From: Chondrilla cf. caribensis
Taxonomy: Eukaryota > Porifera > Demospongiae > Chondrillida > Chondrillidae
Assembly: GCA_964020155.1 (NCBI GenBank)
Contig: OZ026555.1
Span: forward strand, 3,239,795 to 3,303,794
Direction of reading: 5' to 3'
DNA length: 64,000 nt
The notes under the pieces were generated by a model. It worked only from the letters and a program-made list of their open reading frames with translations, had not been told where the DNA came from and did no database searches. The translations under genes and the position numbers were made by a program. Below, piece after piece: positions 28,844 through 48,563 of the stretch (its first letter is position 1; each line of letters opens with the position of its first letter).

Positions 28844-29773
28844 AGGAATAAACCAACCTATTGAACATAATATACTTAAAGAACCAATTAATTTTTAATT
28901 GCATGTCTGTTACTGTATGTATCAAACATACTATTTTAATAATATTATTATTCAAATGTGATAAAATCATTGCAGTGTAGGCCATCCATATTATACAAAC
29001 GATGATCAAACATAATATTATTACACTGTATTGTAGGTAAAGATAGCTGTATTGGATCGAACATCTTATTTAATCTGGGGAACCAATAGCCTGAGGCTAT
29101 TGTAAAGGCACCCAGAGCTGTAGTATAGTCACACACCATCTCAAACGTATACATTAACCAGTGAACTTGCACCCAATTCAGGGCATATTACACTTATATA
29201 TGAATGTACATACAAAGTATATGCATAATATCATACATGTGATCCTAGCTACAAGACTATCATGCATATTCAATACTATGTACAGCCAGAGTTGCCTATG
29301 AATTCACTTAATGTAGCTTATAATTGTATATATGAAGTGTATCATTTGCACCTACGTTTCCATGTAATTGTACAAGTTTTATATTGCATTCAAACTTATT
29401 ATGCATACACAGATAGAATGTACATACTACACTAATGATACATATGTGTATAGCAATATCTATGAAAGAGTTGATAAATTGATCTTGCTGACTGTAGAGT
29501 CGTCCGACTGATCGTGCACACAGACAGTGTGTGTCCGCTTTCTTGCAGTTGTGTCTTTTAGCTGATTTCACGGCCCAACAGGTTGCCTCTTGTAATACTA
29601 AGTGGAGTCTATAGTATGAGTCAAGTCAACACTTATATGATTAAGACTAGCCAGCTATCACATCCTATACTTTAAAGATATCGTTTACTTCTCATAAAAC
29701 GAAGGAACTTCAACACCAGAGGATAATTGGCATCTACTCGTCCCTTCATGCACGTCGCGCGAACAGCTGGAAC

Positions 29774-29809
29774 CATAGACCCTATAAAACCGGTTTTATA
29801 GGGTCTATG
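29774..29809. repeat. 36-bp perfect palindrome (CATAGACCC...GGGTCTATG)
   Basis: Perfect 18+18 inverted repeat centred on AACCGGTT. The 9-bp sequence GCTGGAACC occurs on both sides (29766-29774 and 29815-29823), as after a small insertion. It lies upstream of WASP-like copy 4. Confidence 0.85.
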
Positions 29810-30249
29810 CATATGCTGGAACCAAGTTTCCCTCCTGCGAGTGCACGCCTTTACCAATTGCGCAATAATTACAAAATGGAGGTCTGTACAACGCCCGACT
29901 ATTATTCATTACACCGCTACATGTAGCTGAAATAGTTAGTAAGTAGTACCCTTCCAGGCCAACGGTGATCGGTCCAGTCCCATAACGATGGATACAAGGG
30001 ACCGAGGATTCAACAGTATCCATGGTGATTGAATTGAGAGACGCTTAGGACTATTTCTGATTTTCCATTGGTCCGAGATGGGAATTCGAAGGGACGCTTA
30101 TTTTGTGAATCTGACTGGTTGAGCTGGACAAAAGGACTCCGATATTGGTCACATTTAGTGCCTTTGGCTGTAAAAGGGGTCTTGCATAGCGCGTTTCAGC
30201 CTTCTCCTCCTGTCTCTCTCGGTTAGTTTCTCCAGAGTATACGGCCGGC

Positions 30250-30972
30250 ATGCCTTTACTCAGTGTCCTGTTTTATATCAGCAGGGTGAGTATAATGTGC
30301 TCGATCTATCGTACCCGAGTATAGTTGATTAAAGAACAGTTAAAACTATAAGACTAGCTGTTCTATCCTGCACTTTACAGATTGTCTGTGACTTACTCTC
30401 AAATCGGAAGGAAAGTCAACAGCCAGAAAACAACGTTAACACTGCCTCGCCCCTCCCTCCGCTAACAGATGGGAGGGACATTCCATCCCCACTACCTCCA
30501 CCCCCGCTTTCTCCCCAAACAGCTGGAGTCAAGTTACCCTCCCTCCCCCCTCCCTTCCTATCAAAAGTATACTCTTGTCATTGTGGTGTCTTGGGCACTC
30601 TTGATCAGTCGCATGTTGACTTGATGCAGGTATTCTCAGCTCCTGAACTGCAAACTACAGCACTGTTTGGGGAGCTGCAGGGTGTTCAGCTCCGCAAAGT
30701 AAGCCTCTACACTATTATCTCTCTGTATGTATCATGTGCATGTATGTTCTGTGTATCATTGTCTATCTGTGATCAGCTGCCACGTACAGGCTGTTCTCAT
30801 GAATGTGAGTTGCTAACGTCATGTACAGGTTTCTAGAGTTGATGACACAAAGAGATCTCCTGGCCAGGAGATCTTATTCTATGTCATTGCACGTGCAATG
30901 TCTAAAAGACGTCATCTTTTGGAACCATCAAGTGATGATGAAGATGATCACAACAGTGAATGGGAGGATTGA
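30250..30972 (+). CDS. Small WASP-like protein: proline-rich region plus WH2-central-acidic tail (copy 4), 3 exons
   Basis: Exons 30250-30285, 30381-30698 and 30829-30972 join in phase to 165 residues. The architecture is that of copy 3 but with fewer prolines: MPLLSVLFYISR|IVCDLL start, PLPPPPLSPQ stretch, WH2-like LFGELQGVQLRKV, central-like YVIARAMSKRRHLLE, and acidic SSDDEDD...SEWED end. The third exon has the same length (144 bp) and phase in both copies, and the WH2 boundary is the same. A CCAAT-like ATTGG element lies upstream and a TGTAAAAG variant stands where copy 3 has TATAAAGG. A CH-rich insert (YSCHCGVLG) before the WH2 helix is not in copy 3. It is probably functional, since the frame is open and the tail conserved. 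Confidence 0.78.
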
Positions 30973-31700
30973 AGGAATGAACCAAGATATTGAAGATAAT
31001 TATAATGGACAAACTTATTTTTGTTGGTGGTTTCTGTACATATCACTAAAATAAATACTATTCTAATGTTAATATTCTATGAATCGTTATTGTTAATTAC
31101 ATTATTATTATTATATCAATATTCAATTAACACACACACACACACCATCTCAAGCTTGTACATCAACCAGTGCATGCACATTTACGTAATTTCAATGCAT
31201 GTGTTATATAGCCTTGAGCAGTCCAAACGTGATTCTTCAAGACCACCAATGGTCCATACATATTCAATACAATAGGCCAGATTGACAGTGACTTTACTTA
31301 ATGTGTGTATAAGCTTATTTCCAAGATTGAACAAAGCCCACAGCAATAATAATATTAATAATGTTTGTTTTTATGTAAATGTAATAATATAATAATAATA
31401 AAAATAATAATTATCCACAATAATAATTATAATAAAATATTCTAAGAGTAATTATGTAATAGTGTATTCAAATTAAATATGACCCATGCATATATGTGAA
31501 TTTTAAATTCATTTCTGTCCTGTACATCAACATCTAATTAATTTCCCATGTATTATACACAGTTTGATGTATAAGGTATTCATATGGCATAGGCAGACTA
31601 ATGTACAAAGTATTCACTAGCTGCATTTATTGGGGTGTTGGGATAATTTGTGATAATTTTGTGAATGTGTATGTGTATGTGTATGCGCTTGTCCATGTCT

Positions 31701-31773
<73 letters not shown>

Positions 31774-33435
31774 TGTGTGTGTGTATACATGTACATGTGT
31801 GTGCGTGTGCGTACGTGTACGTGTGTGTGTGTGTGTGCATGTGTATGTGTACATGTGTGTGCGTGTGTGTATGTGTCCATGTGTGTGCGTGTGTGTATGT
31901 GTACATGTGTGTGCGTGTGTGCGTGTGTGTACGTGTACATGTGTGTGCGTGTGTGTACATGTACATGTGTGTGTGTGTGTGTGTGCTTGCGCGATTAATA
32001 TTATGTTATACACTTGCACAATGTTGGAATAGGTATGTACAGTTTTCAATGCTACATTGCAATCTTAATATTAATTTTCATAACACAACATTACAATTAA
32101 CGTAGATTATAACTATTGTCCTTCCATTTTCAACACTTTCACCTGAGCCCATGATACAAATAGAATAGAGTATCTAGCCATTAGCATAGTAAATTTATGA
32201 CAATATTATCTGTAACATTGATTTTTGTGCTTGTTTGTAGCATATATGAAAACTGGGCATGAGAATACCAAAATCCCAACCAACTCATCTAGGTATTAGC
32301 AGCATTATAAAAGAGAATGCTGTAACTCAGATAACCATTGTCGTTGATCACGTGATGTACATGGTTGAGGTCCACATGGAGTGAAGCCTTCCTCGGTAAC
32401 CTGTAGTCGATCCTATATAATATATTATATAATAATTTTATTACATATGCAGTATACAATTAAAATTGTATAGCCTCGGTCCAAACTTGCGATCCTTTGA
32501 GACCATGCTCTATATTGTATAGTGCATGGTCATATTCATATTCATACATATTCAATACAACAGGCCAGGTTGACAATAATTATTACTTGACTTAATGCAT
32601 GACATTGTATATTAAACTCAATTCACAAATTGTATGAAGCATATGACAATAGTATTCCTGTTTATTTTGAAAATGATAAGTGTACATGTAATTTTATATT
32701 CAAATTAAAAACACATAAATTTAAATTTATTAATGTCATTATTATAATTATAATTATTAATAGATATTATACATTAATATTATTATTACATAATTGATAT
32801 TATATTAATAAATATTATACATTGTGTAATAATAAAACATGAATATAACTTGAATGAATTAAAATTAGTGAAAGTGCTTATGTCTTATGCCTGGCCAACA
32901 TAAGGGACAAATTGTAACATTGCATATAAAAATATACTTATAATAATTGAATATAATGATAAATATCATAATAAATTAATATAAAATAATATCAATAAAG
33001 AGGATAATACAAATTACGTATATAATTTAATAATTATAATAAAATTTAATAATAAATAATAATACAGAGTAATACAAAAATAAACGTATTATAATAGATC
33101 ATACATAATGATGATAATACAGAATATTAAAGTGCTGACTGAAATGACTGATTATTGCTCCATATCAAACAGAAGTGTATGCACTTTACAAGCTGTTCTA
33201 AATATAAATATGAAGGAAACGTATATTGATTCCCTGAATAATCCATCCATGATGATCAATGAAGTGGACATGGATCATTTGAAGGGTCTTATAAATTTAA
33301 CTTATAAGGCCTTTGGATTTCAAGATTGAGCTTTTGGAACTATTCCACGAGCATTAAGGTGATAAGGCCGTCAACCAATTCAACTTGCCCTGTTTCAAAT
33401 GACACATCGGTAGTAGAGTTGTGCAATAAACTCTT
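30973..33435. other. Intergenic region: microsatellite, AT-rich DNA and duplicated segments
   Basis: It contains an interrupted GT/GTGC microsatellite (31690-31980), a segment shared with the region downstream of copy 3 (TACATATTCAATACAATAGGCCAG near 31255 and 32545), the second unit of the duplication at 32130-32415, and very AT-rich sequence at 32660-33100. A 73-codon frame at 33108-33329 is not recognisable. I see no convincing gene. Confidence 0.6.
32130..32415. repeat. Segmental duplication, unit 2 (partner 25985-26270)
   Basis: Direct copy of the segment described at 25985-26270. The shared parts include GAGCCCATG, ATTATCT(G/A)T(A/G)ACATTGATTTT and GAGGTCCACATGGAGT, and the order is preserved. 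Confidence 0.8.
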
Positions 33436-36156
33436 TCAAGAGATATCGTTGCTGAAGCATTTTCTCTTTGCTAATGGTTCATCCTTCTTGGTTGTCTCAT
33501 CAGACACAGTCTGTGTGACACTACTACCAGTTGGCACGTAGGCCAAAGAGCTATTTTGTTCCTGTGTACTGCTGTCCTGTAGACAATTGAGAGAATAAAA
33601 CACACATCAAAATTCTGTACATAATCCTGCATAATTAGTCAATGTCTGTGTCAGTATTGTACTAAATTAAATATTTTCATGGGAAAAATACAGATCTTAG
33701 CATAATAATATTATTATAATTTTTATTATCACAAAACTAAACCAAATGTTAATCCATGAAGTTGCTATCATAATATTCAATGATAGCCAAACTGTAATAA
33801 TGCAACCTATATATGCAGTTTGAATGTAATATGTCTCCTTCCTAAAAATATAACTCATAATAAATGATAAGGCATAATTATATGCTGTGCATGGAATTAA
33901 TCATAATTATAATATAATTGCTCACTTGTCTGATGTCTTCCTTGATCTCTTTAACACACTCTGCGCCACACAGCTTTTCTACTACATTCAAAACAGTTCT
34001 CCATGTCCTTTCCTTGTTACCTGTGCCCTTATCTCCCATTAGCCAACGCTTAAATACATTCAGACATACCTTCTCACAGCCATAGTGACTGTGGCCCTTT
34101 CGACAATTTTAACAACGTAATCTTTTATCCCAAGATGTATTGCAACCCGATCGCTTTCTGCTGCTACTCTAGGTATGACGTGATCATCCAGGACGGCTAA
34201 TTCTGGTTTGCTATCCAGGGGGAAATTGCAAGAGCTTTGCTGATAGTGCTTTTGCAAACCTGCGTGGACGAGATCAGCAACCTGCTGACCCTGTTCACGT
34301 TCAAATAAACTGACAAGTGAACAACTCAAAGTGGTCAGTTGATTTGAATACGTGGAACGTAATTCTGGTGGTATTTTATTCAATACTCCAGGACGAGCAC
34401 CTGCACTCTCCAATATACTCACTATATCATTGAGGCCAAAATGCTTAGCCAAATCAAGAGCAGTATGACCAGTAGGAAGGAGCATGTGGATTGTTCCCTT
34501 TAAAACTGGATGAGATACCAGCCCACGTATGAAGTGGTTGTGGTTGGAAAATTGGCTATTTACATAGATTCTGTACTTCCCAGTTTTGATACCATTGGCT
34601 GAAAATATTGAAATATGGAGAGGAGTAAGTGAGCCAGATTCCGGCAAAGGAAAACTTGATGTAAGCAGAGAACTGGCTACATATCGGAATGCTTTAACAG
34701 AATAGCTTTTAGTGTCAATACATTGTGCAGCATTCTTTGAATCGCAAAAGTACTTTTCTAAAAATTGAAAATCTCCTGGGATTGCAGCTAAATGAAGAAG
34801 CCTCTCTTGAACAAGAAGACCACGAGAAAAAAGGAGAGATAACAGTGAATAAGGTGTACACTCTTGTGTTGCAGTCGGCTTAGCCAAACCAAGAACATCA
34901 CAAATGCCTTCCAACTTACACCCTTGTCCAGTAACAATCGAAGTCTCCAAAGGGGAGAGTTTTTCTTGGACAATTGGTGTTGAATTCTCCGTATATGCAT
35001 CTAAAATGGTGCTGCTATATCCTTGCTTAACTAGTTCACTTATAACCTCTAAGCACCCACCACTGACTGCAGAGTGCAAAACACTATAACCTTCACTACT
35101 GACAGCATTTGTTGAACACCCTTCTTCAATTAAAGCTTTGAAAATATCAAGATGCCCGCCTAGTGCTGCCTGATGGAGTGGGGTGCCACTTCTTCCAGAA
35201 GGCAAGCAAACCGGAGCACCCAGTCGGATTAACTCAATGACAGCATCCTTTTTACCAAAATAAGCAGCAACATGCAAGGGGGTACCACCAGTTTCTTTAG
35301 CAGCATGAATGTTACCTCCTACATTTACCAGATCCCTTATCACTTCTACATGACCTCCTTCTGCAGCAAAATGGAGTGCACTGTAACCAATGGCATCAAC
35401 AGTGTGTAGTTCACCCAACAACAACCTAACAACATCCCGGTGACCATACAGTGCTGCTTGGTGAAGAGGGGTACCATACATGGGAACATTTAATGATATG
35501 TTAGCACCTTGCTGTATTAATTCCATTACTGCCTCCTTCATCCCTAGTGCTGCAGCAATATGTAGTGGACTGCAGCCATTATCCGCTGTTGCATTTACAT
35601 CATACTTATATTTTTTAACTAACTCTTTGATAACTGCTGGGGATCCACCTTGGGCTGCACAATGGAGTACCGTGAAACCACTGCAGAGTACCATACCTGC
35701 AGAAGTGCCTCCTTTAATCCGAGATACCACAACATTATTAACATGATAGGAAGTTTTCTGTATGGAAATATTCACATTGTTGCCAGTTACCAAGAGGCTC
35801 TTAGCTTTGAGACTTAAAAGCATTCTCACAACTCTTAACCTACCATAGGCAGCAGCCACATGAAGAGGACTACAACCATCATTATTAACCACATCTACAT
35901 CAGTGACACATGTATTTTCAACTATCTTTCGAATAACGTTTGCATGTCCCCCTTGTGCTGCAAAATGAAGTACAGTTGATCCATTTTCATCTGCTGTGTC
36001 TGTGGGATAGCCATTTGCCATCATACTAACGATAGTGTCCAGATCCCCATTAAGTGCAGCACGGTTGAAAAAACGACATTGCTTGACACTGACACTGTTA
36101 TTTTCAACTTCCTGTATACCCACTCTGAGTGATTCTTGAATGCTGCATTTATCCAT
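33436..36156 (-). CDS. Ankyrin-repeat protein with C-terminal death domain, carrying a likely one-base frameshift
   Basis: The main exon runs 36156-33926 and a last exon 33576-33436 follows in phase (ends KRKCFSNDIS). About eight ankyrin repeats lie between residues 27 and 365 (SPLHVAAAYGRL, TPLHQAALYGH, SALHFAAEGGH and others), with one more near 590 (TALDLAKHFG). The last part resembles a death domain (DDHVIPRVAAESDRVAIHLGIKDYVVK). In the sequence as given the frame ends at 34060 after VTMAVRRYV. Past an AAAA run at 34107-34110, another frame continues the death domain (CEKVCLNVFKRWLMGDKG, then RTWRTVL) to a GTGAGC donor. One base is therefore probably missing there, in the assembly or the gene. 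Ankyrin/death-domain proteins are cytoplasmic adaptors in innate immune or death signalling. The specific partner is unknown. Confidence 0.8.
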
Positions 36157-38903
36157 CTATGTACATCAAAATTAGAAAACACAATAATTTACAATATAAT
36201 ATGGAAAATGTTAGTCTGAGAAACTTAATGCATGTAATGCAATTATGGGATCACATGTTAAATTAAAAATAGCCGAATTGCCCACCTTATGGGTGGGCCA
36301 CCCAGAGCAAAGTTCATTTTCTTCATGACTTCCCCAAAGATATGAGTGCTGAATGGCTACTATCATAATGTTATTATAGGACCAATAAGTACAAATTCTG
36401 TACATTGAAATATATATGGAGTATGTATTATGTTGTACAATTGTAAATAGCCATGGACATCAATCATTTTCTTGGTATCAGCAACCAGTATACACAGTAT
36501 CACACTTACAAATGTACCTACATACAGTAGATAGCTGTATATTACTGTCTTGGCAATGATATATATTATACCCCGATATTAATGTATTACGTTTTAACTG
36601 TAGTAGTATTCTAAATACTTCGTATGTAGGTATGACATGGACCTACAGTAATCTTCCTATCATCCTGTACACTTATGTATTACAAGTGAGGTCCGGAATC
36701 TACTAATGAGAAAATTCAACTCTAAAAAGAAAAGAGTAACAATAGGAATTTGAGCACACTTTAGGGATATCATGATCTTGTGTATTGCATGGGCATTGCT
36801 GAGATGGACTAGGGCATTTATTAATATTATGTAGTCTTCTTTGTTGCTTGAAATAACGAGTTCAAAGGAAAGCAATGCTAATTGTGGCTGTATAATGCTA
36901 ATTCAGAAGTATTATTATCATTATCATTAAGGATTCAATATGGCAATATGCATGGCAACAGTGGGATGCGATCCACTACTTTTGAAGCAACAAAATATTT
37001 TAGTCTTCAAAGTTGTCAGACTACAAAAGTTAATGTGTTTCTGATTTGGTCGGACTGAAGAACATTCTAATTGAATTAAATTCTCAATCAAGCATTCACC
37101 TCCATATTATGATCAATGCACATGCACATACCAACGACTGTATACAGTCTGCTGAAACATTCGTAGATTATCACAAACTATGTAGCCTAAGTCTTAGATG
37201 TAGAATTAATTTAAAAATTCGTTCTTTTTACCTCATATTAAATAGAGTTTGGAACTTACTTAATCCAAGATACGACAGAGAAGACCGAACGAGTACACCG
37301 TCCTTGAAGAATTTTCAAAGCGTACGTATTTAATTTCTTACCGATCCCACCCTCTGCATGCAAATAGATTATACGGTATATTAGTCTGGCGTAGCCGATC
37401 AACAAAGAAATGGAGGGCAAGGGTCGGCTGCGCCAGTCTAATGTTTGATACTGTGATCAAGAATCCTATTCTCAGGCAAGTATAATGACTAGATTAGAAG
37501 TAAATAACCTTACCCTCTTAATTGAAAGCCGTCTAAGCACTAATCCCCCAACTCTCCTCACAAGAGAGATCTTTTAAGGATGTTGAAGATGAGCCTCATT
37601 TTTAATTACATGCCCAAGATTTCACATTCGACATGATATGCTCACCATAGGAAATACAATCAACTCCTGTTTTATCGCTGATAAATAATCTATTTAGGTA
37701 TTAACACCCGCCAATGAAAACTTGATTTGGTGTTCAGCAAAGTACATACATATAATGCTATGAAACTCAGAACTGATCTGTTGTCGTGCCTTGCTTTAGT
37801 TGCTATTAATTTTACAATTTATCATTTAATAATTGGCTATGAATTGGAAAAAGCTTAAAAAGACCATGCAGTGATGATTATAATAATACTGATTATAATA
37901 CAGATAGGATTGGTTATCTTTTTAATTTGGACTGCAGCTTGGGAGGCTACTAGCCCTGGGGGCTACTACTAGGGCACCCAATGTAGGCAAATGAACAGTA
38001 CAAATAATGTGTAAACAGTAGTCAACATACTAAAAGTGGTATATGTATGACATAAACGTTCATAGAGTTTGTGGACCAGGTGTAAGGTAGCATGAAGTCA
38101 AGATGTAAATTGTGCATGGGCATTTTCTATTACAATAAGAGAAGGTAAATGGAATAATATTATAGTATATAAGTAAAATAAAAATTTACTGATTGTACAG
38201 TATACATGCAGAAATGAGGTCGTAGTGATCATGAGTACATATGAACTGGCAGTTGTGGTGAAAGGTCTCAGCGAAGATGTGCCTCCTTGATGTCAGCAGG
38301 AAGAAAGTTTCATAGTTGCATATTGCATGGGGACCATTGAATGTAGTCGGTAGATGGTAGAGATAATTGTGGGCTGTTGGTAGAGCTAAGCCTTGTTTGA
38401 TGGTGGTGGACAGTTGACGATTCAATGATACGAGGTCTCAGGTAGCCAGGATCGAGGTTGTCGAGACATACACCTGAGTTACTGAATGGAGGTACAAGCA
38501 AGTACAAAACGACATTCAGCCACGACAAGCTGTTTTCAACTGTGCATGCAGTAGTGTTTTTTTATACATTTAAGGGTGTATGGTGTGTATGAACATTTTG
38601 TATATACATGTATGTATATTATATTATAATATCATTATTATATAATAATGTACAGTATATAGCATATACAATAATTATCATTATAATAATATTATACACT
38701 ATATATTACATGTATTACACTATATAATTAAATAAGAATGTCAAAACTATGCATATGTTATCATAATTTATGGCCATTACAATAATACAGTACAGCATAA
38801 TCTTTAAACTGTACGATTATAATATTGTTATAGTCTGGTTCAGTATGTACAATGATTTAGTAAAAATATACTATACTACTGGTATAGTATGTACAGTGAA
38901 ATA
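36157..38903. other. Intergenic region between two genes on the minus strand
   Basis: It holds the upstream flank of the ankyrin gene, a remnant of the transposon family (37382-37440), AT-rich stretches around 38600-38760 and the 3' flank of RTK-B. A 95-codon frame at 37046-37333 and two at 38186-38528 have no recognisable content. Confidence 0.55.
37382..37440. mobile_element. 59-bp remnant of the transposon family (ends joined)
   Basis: The left 17 bases equal the transposon end (TAGTCTGGCGTAGCCGA). The right part, inverted, reads TAGACTGGCGCAGCCGACCC and stays similar for about 40 bp. Nothing else lies between. I see no clear target duplication. It looks like an old copy that lost its interior. 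Confidence 0.75.
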
Positions 38904-46355
<7,452 letters not shown>

Positions 46356-46494
46356 CACCTTTCGACCGGAAAATAAAGAGCTAGCTTCGGAAGGTCATAG
46401 ATTAGTCTAACCAGTTAGACTAGATCATAGATACACAGCGAAAATGGTAAGAGTAACACGCGTGTGATGTATCAGCGATACTGCAGTGCTCATC

Positions 46495-46503
46495 AGTAAT
46501 GGC
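46495..46503. repeat. Left target-site duplication of the 768-bp element
   Basis: AGTAATGGC, repeated exactly at 47272-47280 after the element. Confidence 0.93.
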
Positions 46504-47271
46504 TAGTCTGGCGTAGCCGACCCTTGATCCGCCATTTTATTTTGTTGGGGCGGAGAAAGGGTCTGGGGACATTGCTATTCAAATAGTGGTAGCAAAGGGG
46601 CGTGGTCGAATGCGATATAATTAGTAAAATGGCGATCGCAGCCGTCATGCGAATACATTCCTTTAGCAAACTCAAGACACTCGTCACAACAATGAAAAAG
46701 CTACAGTAGGAAGCATCTATCGCGATACTAAAAGAAAACGACGTTTTGCAAGACTTCCGACAGGCTTCGGTGAAAACCATAGTAACGACTCTTTTGTCCT
46801 TCGCCTTTGATTATATTTACGGGATAGAAAGAGCCACGCGCACAGCGTGTGCGTTCCCCCTATCTGCTTTGATGGCTGATCAGAAGAGAAGATTTGAATA
46901 CGCCATTAAGGGCCTTAGAATTGCTGGAACCCGGGGTCTATGGATAAACTAATCCCACGGCGATCAAGTGCGCGCTGACCAACCCTAACATAAAACCGCT
47001 TAGGAGTAAGAAACTTCAAGTTCTGGGTTGAACCTAAACGAAGAGACCGACTTCAAAGAATACCTCACAATGACTGCATGCTACGAACTCCGCTAACGAT
47101 TGTATACTTTGTAAACCTTTGTATATTTCCGTACATTATGTAAAGGTCATTCCGTAAAAGTGTCGGGTTCAACGTCCGACATTTCACCGTTACCGAATAG
47201 CAATGTCCCCAGACCCTTTCTCCGCCCCAACAAAATAAAATGGCGGATCAAGGGTCGGCTACGCCAGACTA
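46504..47271. mobile_element. 768-bp non-autonomous relative of the transposon, with perfect 77-bp inverted ends
   Basis: The ends 46504-46580 and 47195-47271 are perfect inverted copies beginning TAGTCTGGCGTAGCCGA. They agree with the 6.1-kb element through GGAGAAAGGGTCTGG apart from the variable bases after TTTTGTT, and then differ. The target duplication is again 9 bp (AGTAATGGC). The interior has no DUF6589 or helicase sequence. A 68-codon frame (46746-46952) is not recognisable. The element needs enzymes from elsewhere, plausibly from the copy at 12147. It lies 139 bp upstream of the RTK-B start codon. Confidence 0.93.
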
Positions 47272-48216
47272 AGTAATGGCATCAGCAGATGATTTGCTAA
47301 CCTGTTTACGACTAGGAATCACCCACTGGGATCAGTTATGTGATTCGTTGATGATTCTATCAGTAATCGTCTAATGAATCGCAAACATCAGACTGGGTGA
47401 TTCGTTAACTATTCTACCAGCATTCATTATCTACGATGTCACAATGATCCCCACATTGATATATATAAGCATAATAAAACATTTAAGAATGAAAAAGGAT
47501 GCATGCTGGGATAACAAGCAAAAAAACTGGAAAAATAAGGTAGGGATGAGTGGAATGTGAAGACCACTGGAGTGAGCAGCAATTGAACAGCAAAAGCAGC
47601 AAAAGACTGTCAGAATATAACAATCCCTATATCAACACCTGCAGACATTATAGTGTGTGAATTGCATGAGCAATTACTGGTCTTTTCATTCTGACTTGCT
47701 GCTCACCACGACGGTCTTCACATACACTCATCTATCTATCTATCTATCTATCTATCTGTCTATCTATATACCAGTTCCCCTGGACCTAATCACTAGAAAT
47801 ATGCCCCCGAGATCACCAGTGAAATTAATCCTTGCTTTTCAGGAAAATGAGCCACCCCCCTCGGTGAATCAAGCCTACTTTCCCCTGAGAATCAGACTTC
47901 TCTTCCACCTACATGTTAGTGAATCAGGTAAAATATAATCATACTATATTAAATACAGGAGAGTTATTGCATTGATGTTGGTCCCAATAATAATAATAAT
48001 ATAATATTAAACATAAACTTATAATACATTGCAATAGCTGATACAATACTTAGTCCAGTACTGATACAAATATAACATGTAATAACTACAGCACATAAAA
48101 TATTAGCTTTATTAGAAGCAAACTAATAATAATAGTGTAAGATTATATTAGTTTTAAAAGTAAATGTGCTTATACAATGACTAATACATGGGTGTGCATG
48201 GGGTTTTGTGTGTGTG

Positions 48217-48218
48217 TC

Positions 48219-48266
<48 letters not shown>

Positions 48267-48301
48267 GTGTGTGTGTGTGCGTGTGTGTGTGTGCATGCGT
48301 G

Positions 48302-48392
<91 letters not shown>

Positions 48393-48395
48393 ATG
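48217..48395. repeat. Long (GT)n microsatellite
   Basis: About 180 bp of GT with a few GC and ATGC interruptions. Confidence 0.95.
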
Positions 48396-48458
48396 TGTGT
48401 GCATGCCATACATAAATACATAAATACATATATGGACATGTGAAAGAGTTGGTGTACA

Positions 48459-48563
48459 CCAATTTAATTTTAAGCACTTCCTACAGATCCACCAGGCTGT
48501 ATTACATGGTGAGATAGTTTCACATCCCTTGTGAAACCAGTCTCTACAGGAGTCGCACTGCAT
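48459..48563 (-). pseudogene. PHD-finger fragment
   Basis: A minus-strand frame encodes QCDSCRDWFHKGC, then a spacer and WWICRKC, which is the C-terminal half of a PHD zinc finger. In-frame stops lie directly upstream and a microsatellite directly downstream. Only this one exon-like piece is present. It may derive from a PHD-bearing retroelement or a broken chromatin gene. Confidence 0.6.

Noticed and set aside
33108..33329. 73-codon frame in AT-rich DNA beyond the ankyrin gene
   Set aside because: No recognisable motif, no splice context, and AT-rich DNA gives many such frames; it lies just past the 3' end of the opposite-strand gene.
34043..34066. A tiny intron at the end of the ankyrin gene main frame (GTATGT...TTTAAG)
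   Set aside because: About 21 bp is too short for splicing, and joining it leads at once to a stop. A one-base loss upstream explains the frame change better.
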